DNA from: Corynebacterium ammoniagenes DSM 20306
Lineage (GTDB): Bacteria > Actinomycetota > Actinomycetes > Mycobacteriales > Mycobacteriaceae
Direction: 5' to 3'
Length of the DNA: 64,000 nt
Assembly: GCF_001941425.1 (NCBI RefSeq)
Contig: NZ_CP009244.1
Span: 744,001 to 808,000 of the forward strand
Below the pieces are notes generated by a model. The model had not been told where the DNA came from and made no database searches. It saw nothing but the letters and a program-made list of their open reading frames with translations. The position numbers and the translations under genes are program-made. Each line of letters opens with the position of its first letter. The first letter of the stretch is position 1. Shown one piece after another: positions 35,915-44,797 of this stretch.

Positions 35915-37044
35915 CTTTCAGCAAAGTAGTCGCGGATGATGCCAATGCCGCGTTGGATGTCATCTTGCGAGGCGGCGAAAGACAGACGGATGTGGCCTTC
36001 AGCATCTGGGCCGTATTCGGCGCCGGCGCGAACAAGGACTCCGCGATCGGCTAAGTCGGCTGCTACCTGGGAGGAGTCTTGTCCAGTGTCATAAGCAAAG
36101 AAGGCGTAGAAGGCTCCTTCGGGCTGTACTAAATGGATGTGGGGGACATCGTTAAGCAAGTGCACCACGAGATCGCGACGCCGCCGGTATTCTCCCAACA
36201 TTGGGGCAAAGGTCGTTTCCGGCAACTGGATGGCAGCCAAGGCCGCAAGTTGTGCGGGCTCGGAGACGGAACCATTAAAGGTGCGGTGAAATTGCGCAAT
36301 CGCCGCGATTAGCTCCTGGTCACCGGCAACATAGCCCACGCGGAAGCCCGTCATGCAGTACTTTTTGGAAAAAGTCTGCACGTACAACGTGCGTTGCTGC
36401 AATCCCGCTACTTCCAGCGCGGAGGTAAAAGCAGCTTCGGTATAGGTCAGGGCAGCGTAGGCTTCGTCGGAGACCACGATGGTGTCCGTGCCTTCGAGCA
36501 ACTGCGCAAGCTGTTCTAGTTCCTCGCGTGTGTGCACGATGCCATTGGGATTCGACGGGTTGGAAAAGACCACCATCTTCGCGCCCTGGAGCGCGACAGC
36601 GAGCTTGTCGAAATCAAAGTGCAGGTCTGATCCCATCGGCACAAATTCCACAGTGCCGCCGGCTAAGACCACTTGGTCGGCATACAAAGAATAGGCCGGC
36701 TGGGGGATAACTACCTTGTCACCAGGTTCAATCAGCGCGAAGAATATCGCGCCCAACCCACCCGTTGCGCCGTGGGTGACCACCACATTATTGCGGTCCC
36801 ACGATGCGGGGCGAGCGGGAAGTGCCTGCAGGAGGGCATCGCGAAGCTCTGCTATGCCATGCTGATCGGTGTAGTTGACCCGGCCTTGCTCAACGGCCTG
36901 CACGCTAGCGTCGATGACTTCCTGCGGCGGGGAGAAATCTGGTTCCCCCAGCGCCAAGGACACCGCCCCGGGTGGAACCACTCCTAAAGGCGGGCGAAGA
37001 GAGGCGGCACGTTGGGCAAGGATGCGGTGAGCGATGGGGGACAT
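35911..37044 (-). CDS. Class I aminotransferase (candidate 2-aminoadipate aminotransferase)
   Basis: This 377-residue fold-type I PLP aminotransferase resembles aspartate aminotransferases. Visible are GEPDF near residue 33, YTDQHGIAELR, NPSNPNG at about 161, SDEAYAALTY with the cofactor Asp/Tyr, the Schiff-base lysine in TFSKKYCMTGFRVGY at about 227, and the carboxylate-binding arginine in HIRLSFA. It is third in an operon with a sodium:amino-acid symporter and a binding protein, divergent from the GntR regulator of the DUF1338 operon. It therefore fits conversion of 2-aminoadipate to 2-oxoadipate. The alternative is arginine:pyruvate transamination for the neighbouring guanidino pathway. 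AAGGAA precedes ATG 37044. Confidence 0.72.
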   Translation of the reverse strand: MSPIAHRILAQRAASLRPPLGVVPPGAVSLALGEPDFSPPQEVIDASVQAVEQGRVNYTDQHGIAELRDALLQALPARPASWDRNNVVVTHGATGGLGAIFFALIEPGDKVVIPQPAYSLYADQVVLAGGTVEFVPMGSDLHFDFDKLAVALQGAKMVVFSNPSNPNGIVHTREELEQLAQLLEGTDTIVVSDEAYAALTYTEAAFTSALEVAGLQQRTLYVQTFSKKYCMTGFRVGYVAGDQELIAAIAQFHRTFNGSVSEPAQLAALAAIQLPETTFAPMLGEYRRRRDLVVHLLNDVPHIHLVQPEGAFYAFFAYDTGQDSSQVAADLADRGVLVRAGAEYGPDAEGHIRLSFAASQDDIQRGIGIIRDYFAES

Positions 37045-37065
37045 GCAATTCCTTAAATCGGGAGG

Positions 37066-37932
37066 TTATTGGATTTCAGAGAGATCGCCAGGGGTTGCTT
37101 CTTCGATGGAGTCCAAGTCTCCGAAGTATTCGTTTAATATCTCGTCGAGCTGGCCGGAGTCCTGCATCTCCGTCAGGACATTGTTGACGGCTTCAACCCC
37201 GGCGGTATCTCCTTTTTGCAGGCCGATTCCGTACCACTCATTAGAAAAGTGAGAACCATCAGACTTGGTCATATCCAGGACTTCAAATTCGCCGTCGTAC
37301 TGTCCAGCAAAGCCCGCCAGAATCGGCGCATCGGAGGTCATGGCATCCACGTTGCCTTGGGATAAGGCTTCGATACAGCTAGAGGTTGTGTCATATTCCT
37401 GCAACTGAACCGCAGGAATCTCTTCCTTAATCCGCTGGGCCGGCTTGGAACCGGCACTGGAACATAAAATCTTGCCGTCTAAATCATCTAAGGACTCAAT
37501 CGCGGAGTCATCACTGCGCACCAAAAGCGCCTGGTGGGTCAACAGGACAGGGCCTGCGAAGTCGACTTCTTCCATGCGGTCGGGGGTAATGGAGTAACCG
37601 CCTTGAATGAGGCTGACTTCGCCATTGCGCAATAAGGTCTCGCGCTGGGCGGCAGGAGTTTCCCGATATTCAATATTCGGTGGAGTCCACCCATTTTCTG
37701 CCGCGATGGTTTCCACAACGTGGTTGGCAATTTCGACTTCAGCGCCGGTAAAGCTTCCGTCGCCTTCGCGCAGGCCGATGCCCGGCTGGTCGAATTTCAC
37801 GCCAATGGTGATATTGCCTGATTCGATGGTATCTAAAAGCCCTTGTTCTCCAGAGGAAGTAGAACACGCTGATAGCGATAGCCCGAGAATGACCATCCCG
37901 GTGGCCAGGGTGCGAGGCGTGGACATGATCAT
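37066..37932 (-). CDS. Polar amino acid-type substrate-binding lipoprotein
   Basis: This 288-residue SBP family 3 protein has a lipoprotein signal ending in the lipobox LSLSAC (about residues 17-22) and a mature domain with GVKFDQPGIG, GAEVEIANHV, EVSLIQGGYSITPDR and FAGPVLLTHQALLVR. Such proteins bind glutamate, lysine/arginine or similar amino acids for an ABC importer, but no partner permease or ATPase is next to it, so it may serve a distant transporter. ATG 37932 and 37926 are both possible. It follows the symporter stop by 3 bases. Confidence 0.78.
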   Translation of the reverse strand: MIMSTPRTLATGMVILGLSLSACSTSSGEQGLLDTIESGNITIGVKFDQPGIGLREGDGSFTGAEVEIANHVVETIAAENGWTPPNIEYRETPAAQRETLLRNGEVSLIQGGYSITPDRMEEVDFAGPVLLTHQALLVRSDDSAIESLDDLDGKILCSSAGSKPAQRIKEEIPAVQLQEYDTTSSCIEALSQGNVDAMTSDAPILAGFAGQYDGEFEVLDMTKSDGSHFSNEWYGIGLQKGDTAGVEAVNNVLTEMQDSGQLDEILNEYFGDLDSIEEATPGDLSEIQ

Positions 37933-37935
37933 CTC

Positions 37936-39483
37936 TTAGCTTCTTTCTGTATTTTCAATGACTTTGGACTTGCTGCCCATGAGGTTCACCCGTTCATTTT
38001 CTGCAACGGGTTCGACTTCACCAGCGGCCACGGACTTGCGGTAGCCGGCGATTTCCTTGCGCAGCGGCTTGGCCAAGAGGTAGATGCCCAGCAGATTCGG
38101 TACAGCAACAAGGAAGAAGGTGGCATCGGAAAAGCGCACCACGGTGTCTAGGGAGACGGAAGCACCGACAACAATCATGATGATGTAGACGACGTTGTAG
38201 ATATTGCGTGCCAGCTTGCTGTCATTGAAGATGTAGGCGAAGTTGACCTGGCCGTAGTAGCAGTAGGACAAGACCGTGGAGAACGTGAACAAGATAATGC
38301 AAGCGGTCAGAACGTAGGTAAAGCCATAAGAGACAGTGGCAAAGGCATTGGTGGCCAAGGTGATGCCATCGGCGCCTTCATTGAGGTGTTCACCAGTGAC
38401 GATGATGGCAATCGCGGTAAGGCTACATACAATGACGGAGTCCAAAAATGGCTCCCATGCCGCAACCAATCCTTCTTCTGCCGGACGACGGTTTTTGGTA
38501 ACACCGTGTGCCAACGCTGCGGTACCAACGCCGGCGACGTTGGAAAATAGTGCTCGCTGAATACCGATGATGGCTACGCCTAAGATGCCGCCGGAGATAC
38601 CTTCTGGGGTAAACGCACCTTGGAAAATCGTCACGATAGCACCAGGGATAGCGGTGAAGTTAAACGCCAGCACGATGAAGACGGCAATGGCATATAGCAC
38701 CGACATGACGGGAACGAGGCGGCTGGTGGCATTGGCGATGGATTGAATACCGCCAACAAGCACAATGGCGGCGGGAATCGCGATGGCGATGCCAACGATC
38801 CAGCCGTTGTTGTACAAGAAGCTGTCTTCACCACCGGTTATATCAGTCAAGTGCATGGCTACCTGGTTGGCCTGGAAGATATTACCCGCGCCCATAACAG
38901 CCAGCGCCATGCCGATGGCGTAGAAATAGCCTAAGGATAAACCGAGTTTCGGCTTGCCAAGGGATTTGAGTCCGTACTCCAAAAAGTACATGGGGCCAGC
39001 GGCGACCGTGCCATCGTCGTTAACTCGGCGAAACATCTGGCCCAAGGTGGCCTCGGCGAGCTTAACCGCCATGCCGAGCACACCCGCGGCGGCAATCCAA
39101 AAGGATGCGCCGGGGCCACCTAGGGTAATCGCGACTGCGACGCCGGCGATATTGCCCAAGCCGATGGTGCCGGCAAGTTCTGTGGCAAAGGCTTGGAAAC
39201 TGGTCACCTGACCAGGATCTGACTTCTTTGCCAAAAGGCCGCGGACGACGCGGATTGCTTGTTTTGCGTCTTTGATGGGGCGTACCCGCAGGTAGACATT
39301 ACAAAAGATGCCACCGGCGACGAGCCACACCACGACGAGGGGGAGGTCTGCGCCAAAGACGGGAACGGAGAAGAACACTACGGCTTCAAGGAAGTCCACA
39401 AACGGTCCGAAGACCGATTGGATTGCGCCATCGATGCCGCTGGCTTCCTGCGCAAGAATCTGGGTTGTAATTATGGTACTCAA
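37936..39483 (-). CDS. Sodium:alanine/glycine symporter family protein (AlsT/AGCS)
   Basis: This 515-residue AGCS-family transporter carries SFQAFATELAGTIGLGNIAG, GGPGASFWIAAAGVLGMAVKL, the GPMYFLEYGL motif and SNVAGVGTAALAHGV. It has about eleven membrane segments and moves a small neutral amino acid with Na+ in known members. Here, as first gene of the aminotransferase operon and divergent from the GntR gene, it may import lysine, pipecolate, aminoadipate or alanine. The apparent start is TTG 39483 with AAGG eight bases upstream; a start further inside is possible. Confidence 0.82.
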   Translation of the reverse strand: MSTIITTQILAQEASGIDGAIQSVFGPFVDFLEAVVFFSVPVFGADLPLVVVWLVAGGIFCNVYLRVRPIKDAKQAIRVVRGLLAKKSDPGQVTSFQAFATELAGTIGLGNIAGVAVAITLGGPGASFWIAAAGVLGMAVKLAEATLGQMFRRVNDDGTVAAGPMYFLEYGLKSLGKPKLGLSLGYFYAIGMALAVMGAGNIFQANQVAMHLTDITGGEDSFLYNNGWIVGIAIAIPAAIVLVGGIQSIANATSRLVPVMSVLYAIAVFIVLAFNFTAIPGAIVTIFQGAFTPEGISGGILGVAIIGIQRALFSNVAGVGTAALAHGVTKNRRPAEEGLVAAWEPFLDSVIVCSLTAIAIIVTGEHLNEGADGITLATNAFATVSYGFTYVLTACIILFTFSTVLSYCYYGQVNFAYIFNDSKLARNIYNVVYIIMIVVGASVSLDTVVRFSDATFFLVAVPNLLGIYLLAKPLRKEIAGYRKSVAAGEVEPVAENERVNLMGSKSKVIENTERS

Positions 39484-39587
39484 CTTCGGGCCTTTCTTGT
39501 TGATAAGGGAAGGAGTGCGGTGCCACGAAGGTCACGATTTGATGTGAGTTACAAAATCAGCGTGTTTGTGACGTGCACCTCATGATA

Positions 39588-39601
39588 GGTTATCGATAAC
39601 C
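39588..39601. promoter_or_regulatory. Candidate GntR operator, symporter/GntR intergenic region
   Basis: The perfect 14-bp palindrome GGTTATCGATAACC lies about 105 bases upstream of the symporter start and 134 bases upstream of the GntR start. Its 12-bp core GTTATCGATAAC recurs exactly upstream of the catabolic operon at 40558, which makes a common regulator likely. Confidence 0.65.
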
Positions 39602-39734
39602 CATAGGTGAAGTGTTTGCGAAAAGTTTCTTCTGTTGGGTGGGAAATTTATTACTGTGCCGGCGAAATTAACTCTCTAGAATCCGTCGGTAGCGAAGCGA
39701 TTTAATTTAAAGCAGGTTGAAGGAGCGTTCGAAG

Positions 39735-40445
39735 ATGACATCAAGCGAGGTATGGGCTCAACGAATTGAACAAGTTGGGCGGGAAGCCCCCATGGGGCAG
39801 GCAACGCTGAAGCAATCAACGCAAAACCTGATTAGGCAATTGCTCTTTTCCGGTGCGATGGTTCCGGGGGAGATTTATTCGGCGAATTCACTGGCCGCCC
39901 ACTTAGGGATTTCCAATTCGCCCGCACGCGAAGCGATGATGGCTCTGTCGTCGCAAGGGCTTTTAGAGCCGGTGCGCAACCGCGGCTTTCGTGTGGTGGA
40001 GCTATCTGCCCATGACCGTCACGAGGTCTACGAGTTGCGGGTGCTCATTGAGGTTGAGGCCGTGCGTCGTGCGGCGTTGCGCGAGCTTAGCGAGGAAGAG
40101 CTGGACCGAATTATTGGTTTAGCCGAGCATTCGGTGGAGGTGCTACCGGCCACGCCGGAGGATCCTGCGCTTCCATATTTAAACGCTGACCACGACTTTC
40201 ATATGGGGTTAGTGGATTTGATGCGAAATTCACGCTGGTCGACCATCGTGTCCGGCTTGCGCGATGAGTCGCGCGTGAATGGCGCCTATCGCCACTTGGA
40301 AAATAACCAAGGGTTGCACCATTCCGCGCAGGAGCACCTGGATATCGCGTATGCCGTGCGCGATGGCGATGCCGAACGGGCGGCGCAATTGATGATTAGA
40401 CACCTTGAATACTCTCGACCTCACGATTATCCAACTTCTTTTTAG
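39735..40445 (+). CDS. GntR-family (FCD/FadR-type) transcriptional regulator
   Basis: This 236-residue regulator has an N-terminal winged helix (LIRQLLFSGAMVPGEIYS, LAAHLGISNSPAREAMMALSSQGL, about residues 25-80 in two pieces) and a C-terminal FCD all-helical ligand domain with DHDFHMGLVDL and HHSAQEHLDIA, whose Asp/His residues bind a metal and ligand. ATG 39735 is chosen because AAGGAG lies 10 bases upstream; the in-frame TTG 39717 precedes that site. It sits between two divergent gene arms, both preceded by the same palindrome, and is the likely repressor responding to lysine, pipecolate, aminoadipate or a later intermediate. Confidence 0.85.
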   Translation: MTSSEVWAQRIEQVGREAPMGQATLKQSTQNLIRQLLFSGAMVPGEIYSANSLAAHLGISNSPAREAMMALSSQGLLEPVRNRGFRVVELSAHDRHEVYELRVLIEVEAVRRAALRELSEEELDRIIGLAEHSVEVLPATPEDPALPYLNADHDFHMGLVDLMRNSRWSTIVSGLRDESRVNGAYRHLENNQGLHHSAQEHLDIAYAVRDGDAERAAQLMIRHLEYSRPHDYPTSF

Positions 40446-40557
40446 TTGCTATTTCTCCTTCTTGACTCCCGGTATCTGCTCTAAACCTGCAGGTGTTGGG
40501 AGTTTTAAAATTTTCGCCACTCAAACCTATTGCGCAGATCACAAATCTAGGGTTAGA

Positions 40558-40569
40558 GTTATCGATAAC
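40558..40569. promoter_or_regulatory. Candidate GntR operator, upstream of lysine/aminoadipate catabolic operon
   Basis: The perfect 12-bp palindrome GTTATCGATAAC is identical to the core of the site at 39588 and lies 50 bases before the GTG start of the FAD oxidoreductase gene. A related half (GATAAC) follows directly at 40571, giving a locally repeated GATAAC pattern. Confidence 0.65.
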
Positions 40570-40619
40570 AGATAACTGGCAATAAGTGGCGCACGCCATA
40601 GGTGTGAAAGGAGGAAGAT

Positions 40620-41810
40620 GTGGTTGACGTAAAAGTGCCTCTCGTTCCGAGCTATACCCAGAGGCAGCCAGAGATCGCCAGCATTGTGATCATCGGCGGA
40701 GGAATCATGGGAATGAGTGCCGCCTGGCACTTAGCATCCCGTGGTGTCACCGGCATTGTCGTGGTGGAACAACATGAAATTGGTCGGGGTTCCTCCGCCA
40801 AACCCATGGGTGGAGTACGCGCCAATTTCTCTGACCCCATGAATGTCATTCTGGGCAAGCGATCCTTGGAATCTTTCCGCACCTGGAAAGAAGACTTTGG
40901 CACCAACCTGGAATTGGCGAAAGTCGGATACCTCTTTTTGGCACGTTCCGAAGAAGAAGTAGCCAACCTAGAAGAAGCCACCAAGACTCAAAATGAGTTG
41001 GGCGTGAACTCTTCCATGATTACTCCGGAGCAAGTCGCCGAAGTCAATCCATTTATTGACCCGAAAGCCATTCTTGCTGGCTCGCTTTCTCCCGATGATG
41101 GCTACGCCTGCCCGGCAGCAGCGGTGGAAGGCTACATGCGCGCTGCTGTTGAATTAGGTGTCACGGTCATGGACCACACGGAAGTTCTAGATATTGGCAC
41201 CTCCGGTGGAGCCATTGAATCCGTGACTACCCAGCGCGGAGTGATCCGCACCGAGCAAGTCATCTGCGCGGCGGGTGCGTGGTCCGCCAAAATCGGGGAG
41301 ATGGCTGGGCATACCCTTCCCGTGGTACCTGTTCGCCGGATGATCGGATTGACCACGCAGATGCCGCAGGCACATCCCACGGTTCCTTTTACCTTGGATT
41401 TGTCCACCACCATGTACATGCACAACTACTACAACGGCATGTTGCTGGGCATTTCACACCCACAAGAACCAAACTTCAATCGCGATTACAGCTTCGAATG
41501 GCTCGACGCCTTCAATTCAGCAGCCGAGGTTTTCGCGCCTAGTTTGCGCAACCCGCAGTTGGATTCCGGCTGGGCGGGATTTTATGAAAACACCCCGGAC
41601 CGCAATGCCATCATCGGTGCCTCTGAAAGCGTGTCTGGCTTTTACTACTGCACGGGATTTTCTGGACACGGGTTCTTGCAAGGTCCTGCCGCCGGCGAAT
41701 TCATGGCTGACATTGTCCAAGACAGACCATCATTTCTTCCGCACGATGGCTATTCCACCGCGCGGTTTGAACAAGATCTGAAATCTGTCATTGAAAAGAA
41801 CATCATCTAA
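40620..41810 (+). CDS. FAD-dependent amine oxidoreductase, DAO family (candidate L-pipecolate oxidase, AmaA-like)
   Basis: This 396-residue flavoprotein has the Rossmann FAD-binding motif VIIGGGIMGMSAAWHL near residue 22, GRGSSAKPMGGVRANF after it, ICAAGAWSAKIG in the middle and the late GFSGHGFLQGPAAGE, as in sarcosine oxidase, DadA and pipecolate oxidase proteins. Upstream of the DUF1338, aldehyde dehydrogenase and YdiJ-like genes it best fits oxidation of L-pipecolate to piperideine-6-carboxylate, which opens to aminoadipate semialdehyde. Another cyclic or secondary amino acid cannot be excluded. GTG 40620 follows AAAGGAGGAAG; the overlapping ATG 40618 hits a stop after four codons. Confidence 0.75.
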   Translation: MVDVKVPLVPSYTQRQPEIASIVIIGGGIMGMSAAWHLASRGVTGIVVVEQHEIGRGSSAKPMGGVRANFSDPMNVILGKRSLESFRTWKEDFGTNLELAKVGYLFLARSEEEVANLEEATKTQNELGVNSSMITPEQVAEVNPFIDPKAILAGSLSPDDGYACPAAAVEGYMRAAVELGVTVMDHTEVLDIGTSGGAIESVTTQRGVIRTEQVICAAGAWSAKIGEMAGHTLPVVPVRRMIGLTTQMPQAHPTVPFTLDLSTTMYMHNYYNGMLLGISHPQEPNFNRDYSFEWLDAFNSAAEVFAPSLRNPQLDSGWAGFYENTPDRNAIIGASESVSGFYYCTGFSGHGFLQGPAAGEFMADIVQDRPSFLPHDGYSTARFEQDLKSVIEKNII

Positions 41811-41845
41811 CCCCCAACCTGAATGTCGAGATTTAAGGAATAAGA

Positions 41846-43246
41846 ATGGCATTTCAAAAGACGTGGGAGCTTCGCGCCCGCTTTGCTCGTAGCCTCTCCG
41901 AGATGTACGGCGTGGAAGTTCCCGCCTACACCACCTTGGTGGAGGTTTCAGAGGCAGTTAATCAGGACTACATGGACAAGATGGGCGCGGAGGGCGAAAG
42001 GTTAGGCACCATTGGCCGAGTCACCGCCGAGCGCCACGGCGCCATTCGCGTCGGCTCCCCGCAAGAAATGGGACAAGTAGCCCAGGTCTTTGCCGGGTTT
42101 GGCATGTACCCCGTGGGCTTTTATGACCTGCGCGATGCCGCCAAATCTTCCGTGCCGGTGGTCTCCACAGCATTTCGCCCAATTGATAAAGAGGAACTAG
42201 CGAATAACCCTTTCCGCGTCTTTACCTCCATGCTGGCGGCCGATGACCCGCGCTTTTTCACCCCGGACTTACAAGAACGCCTGCAGAATTTCATCGCGCA
42301 GCGCCAGATCTTCTCTCAAGAACTGCTGAGTATCGCCGCCAAGGCCGCACGAGATGAAGGCCTTGAAGAAGCAGAGGCCGATGAATACATCAAGCTGGCG
42401 ACCGCAGCTTTTGAGCTTAACGATGAACCTATTGATGATCAGTGGTACCGCGAACTCGAGGCAATCTCGGCCGTTGCCAGCGATATTGGCGGCGTGCGTT
42501 ATACCCACATCAACCACCTGACCCCACGCGTACTCGATATCGATGATTTGTATGACCGGATGGAAGCCCGTGGAATCACCATGATTGATGAAATCCAAGG
42601 CCCACCGGATTGGGACGGCCCGGATATCTTGCTGCGTCAGACCTCATTCCGGGCTCTCGATGAAGAACGCACCTTCAAATTCGCGGACGGCACCGTCGGC
42701 CCCGGTGCGTTGCGCGTGCGCTTTGGCGAAGTCGAGCAGCGCGGCATTGCGCTGACGCCCCGCGGCCGGGAACTGTATGACTCCATGAACACCGAAGTCG
42801 ATGAGAAATTGGCAGCCGGCGCGGAGCACACACGCGTGGAAATCGCCCGTGGCATTTGGGAGCAGCACCTACCAAAGACGGAAAAGGGGCTGCGCGAACA
42901 GGGCCTGGGGTATTTCACGTATGAAGTCACCGGTTCCACCGACTCAGGGGAGTACGACGTCGAGCAGCTTATCGATGCCGGGGTGCTTGCACCGCAGCCC
43001 ATCGTGTACGAGGATTTCCTGCCTCGTTCTGCCGCCGGCATCTTCCAGTCCAACCTGAAAGAAGAAGGCACCCGTGACAATGAACAGCAAGGAGCGGACT
43101 ATGACATCGAGGCACTCTCACGCATCGTCGGTCGCGACATCGTGGAGCCGTATCAGCTGTACCGAGCCCAGGAAGAGGCCTCCTTGTTAGCCGCTGCTCA
43201 GCAGCTAGGAGTAACCATCCACCCCACACCAGCACTTCAGAACTAA
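41846..43246 (+). CDS. hglS: 2-oxoadipate dioxygenase/decarboxylase, DUF1338/HglS (YdcJ) family
   Basis: This 466-residue member of the DUF1338 (VOC-fold) family converts 2-oxoadipate, O2-dependently and with Fe(II), to D-2-hydroxyglutarate plus CO2 in characterised proteins. Family hallmarks are ERHGAIRVG (H64 and R68), MYPVGFYDL, STAFRPID, NPFRVFTSML, HINHLTPRVLDID (H221, H224), PDILLRQTSF and RFGEVEQRGIALTPRGR (E295/E297). The two histidine motifs and the glutamate should form the metal site. The neighbouring AmaB-like and D-2-hydroxyglutarate dehydrogenase-like genes supply the steps before and after, which strongly supports this reaction. The start ATG 41846 lies behind AAGGAAT. Confidence 0.87.
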   Translation: MAFQKTWELRARFARSLSEMYGVEVPAYTTLVEVSEAVNQDYMDKMGAEGERLGTIGRVTAERHGAIRVGSPQEMGQVAQVFAGFGMYPVGFYDLRDAAKSSVPVVSTAFRPIDKEELANNPFRVFTSMLAADDPRFFTPDLQERLQNFIAQRQIFSQELLSIAAKAARDEGLEEAEADEYIKLATAAFELNDEPIDDQWYRELEAISAVASDIGGVRYTHINHLTPRVLDIDDLYDRMEARGITMIDEIQGPPDWDGPDILLRQTSFRALDEERTFKFADGTVGPGALRVRFGEVEQRGIALTPRGRELYDSMNTEVDEKLAAGAEHTRVEIARGIWEQHLPKTEKGLREQGLGYFTYEVTGSTDSGEYDVEQLIDAGVLAPQPIVYEDFLPRSAAGIFQSNLKEEGTRDNEQQGADYDIEALSRIVGRDIVEPYQLYRAQEEASLLAAAQQLGVTIHPTPALQN

Positions 43247-43273
43247 CCACACTGTTGAAAGGAACCTATTTCC

Positions 43274-44797
43274 ATGGCTATCCAAACTCATGATGAACTT
43301 CTCACCACCATCAAAGACGCCCTGCAAGCATGCGGCTATGTCGGGGAACTCGGCGGCGGCAGCTTGCAAACCCGCACACCCATGACCGGCGAAGACCTCT
43401 TCGCTATTGAAGGCACCACCAAGGAACAGGCAACAGAGATGATTGCCCTAGCCGATGAAGCCTTCAAATCCTGGCGCGAAGTACCAGCCCCACGCCGCGG
43501 AAATGTGGTCAAGCGCTGGGGACAGCTGCTAGCTGAACACAAGCATGACCTCGGACTACTCGTCCAAATTGAGGCCGGCAAGTCCATCTCGGAGGCCGAG
43601 GGCGAAGTCCAAGAGATGATTGATATCTGTGACCTCGCGCTGGGACAATCCCGCATGCTCTACGGCAAGACCATGCCGTCCGAACGCCCCGGTCACCGCC
43701 TGATGGAAACCTGGCACCCCATTGGCGTTGTCGGCGTAATTTCCGCATTCAACTTCCCGGTAGCCGTGTACTCCTGGAATACTGCGAACGCCCTAGTCTG
43801 CGGCGATACTGTGGTGTGGAAGCCCTCGGAGATGTGCGCGCTTTCTGCTTTGGGCGCGCACGCCTTGCTCTCGCGCGCGATTGCCGATTGCGGCGAAGAC
43901 CAAAACATCAGCCAGCTCATCCTCGGTGACCGCAACGTCGGCGAAGTCCTGCTCGATGACCCTCGCGTGGAGCTAGTCTCCGCCACCGGTTCCACCCGCA
44001 TGGGCCGTGAGGTTGCACCTCGCGTGGCTTCCCGTTTCGGCCGCTACCTGCTGGAACTCGGCGGGAATAACGCTGGCATCGTCACGCCTTCTGCCGACCT
44101 CGACCTGGCGCTGCGTGGCATCGTCTTCGCTGCCGCCGGCACCGCAGGGCAGCGTTGCACCACCATGCGCCGGTTGATCGTGCACGAGTCTATCGCTGAT
44201 GAACTCGTGGATAAGATTGTCGCCGCTTACAAGACCTTGACCATTGGCGACCCGCGCGATGAGTCCGTCCTCGTCGGACCATTGCTGCACCAAGGCGCTT
44301 ATGACGATATGCAACAGGCGCTGAAGACCGCCAAGGAACAAGGCGGCGACGTACTCGTCGGTGGTGAGCGCGTGCTTGTCGATGACTCCGAGAAGTCCTT
44401 CTACGTCCAACCCGCCGTAGTGCGCATGCCGGAGCAATCCGACATTGTGCACAATGAAACCTTCGCGCCAATCCTCTATGTCATGACCTACTCTGACTTT
44501 AACGAGGCCATCGCGCTGCACAACGCGGTTCCACAGGGGTTGTCCTCTGCTATCTTTACCGAAAACAACTCGGAAGCAGAGATCTTCTTGTCGGCCTCCG
44601 GCTCTGACTGCGGTATCGCTAACGTCAACATCGGTACCTCCGGTGCGGAAATCGGTGGCGCATTCGGCGGTGAGAAGGAAACCGGCGGCGGCCGCGAATC
44701 CGGCTCCGATGCATGGAAGGCCTATATGCGTCGTTCCACCAACACCGTCAACTACTCCGGTGAATTGCCACTGGCTCAAGGAGTGAAGTTCCTCTAA
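43274..44797 (+). CDS. amaB: Aldehyde dehydrogenase, ALDH7/AmaB-like (2-aminoadipate semialdehyde dehydrogenase)
   Basis: This 507-residue NAD(P)-dependent aldehyde dehydrogenase has NFPVAVYSWN, the glutamate in LELGGNNAG (about residue 260), catalytic cysteine C295 in AGQRCTT, and the ALDH7-type C-terminal block IGGAFGGEKETGGGRESGSD (about 450-470) with AYMRRSTNTVNYS. This antiquitin/AmaB signature is linked to oxidation of 2-aminoadipate 6-semialdehyde to 2-aminoadipate in lysine breakdown. GAAAGGAA precedes ATG 43274. The stop TAA shares its last A with the ATG of the next gene (TAATG), coupling translation to the YdiJ-like enzyme. Confidence 0.84.
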   Translation: MAIQTHDELLTTIKDALQACGYVGELGGGSLQTRTPMTGEDLFAIEGTTKEQATEMIALADEAFKSWREVPAPRRGNVVKRWGQLLAEHKHDLGLLVQIEAGKSISEAEGEVQEMIDICDLALGQSRMLYGKTMPSERPGHRLMETWHPIGVVGVISAFNFPVAVYSWNTANALVCGDTVVWKPSEMCALSALGAHALLSRAIADCGEDQNISQLILGDRNVGEVLLDDPRVELVSATGSTRMGREVAPRVASRFGRYLLELGGNNAGIVTPSADLDLALRGIVFAAAGTAGQRCTTMRRLIVHESIADELVDKIVAAYKTLTIGDPRDESVLVGPLLHQGAYDDMQQALKTAKEQGGDVLVGGERVLVDDSEKSFYVQPAVVRMPEQSDIVHNETFAPILYVMTYSDFNEAIALHNAVPQGLSSAIFTENNSEAEIFLSASGSDCGIANVNIGTSGAEIGGAFGGEKETGGGRESGSDAWKAYMRRSTNTVNYSGELPLAQGVKFL

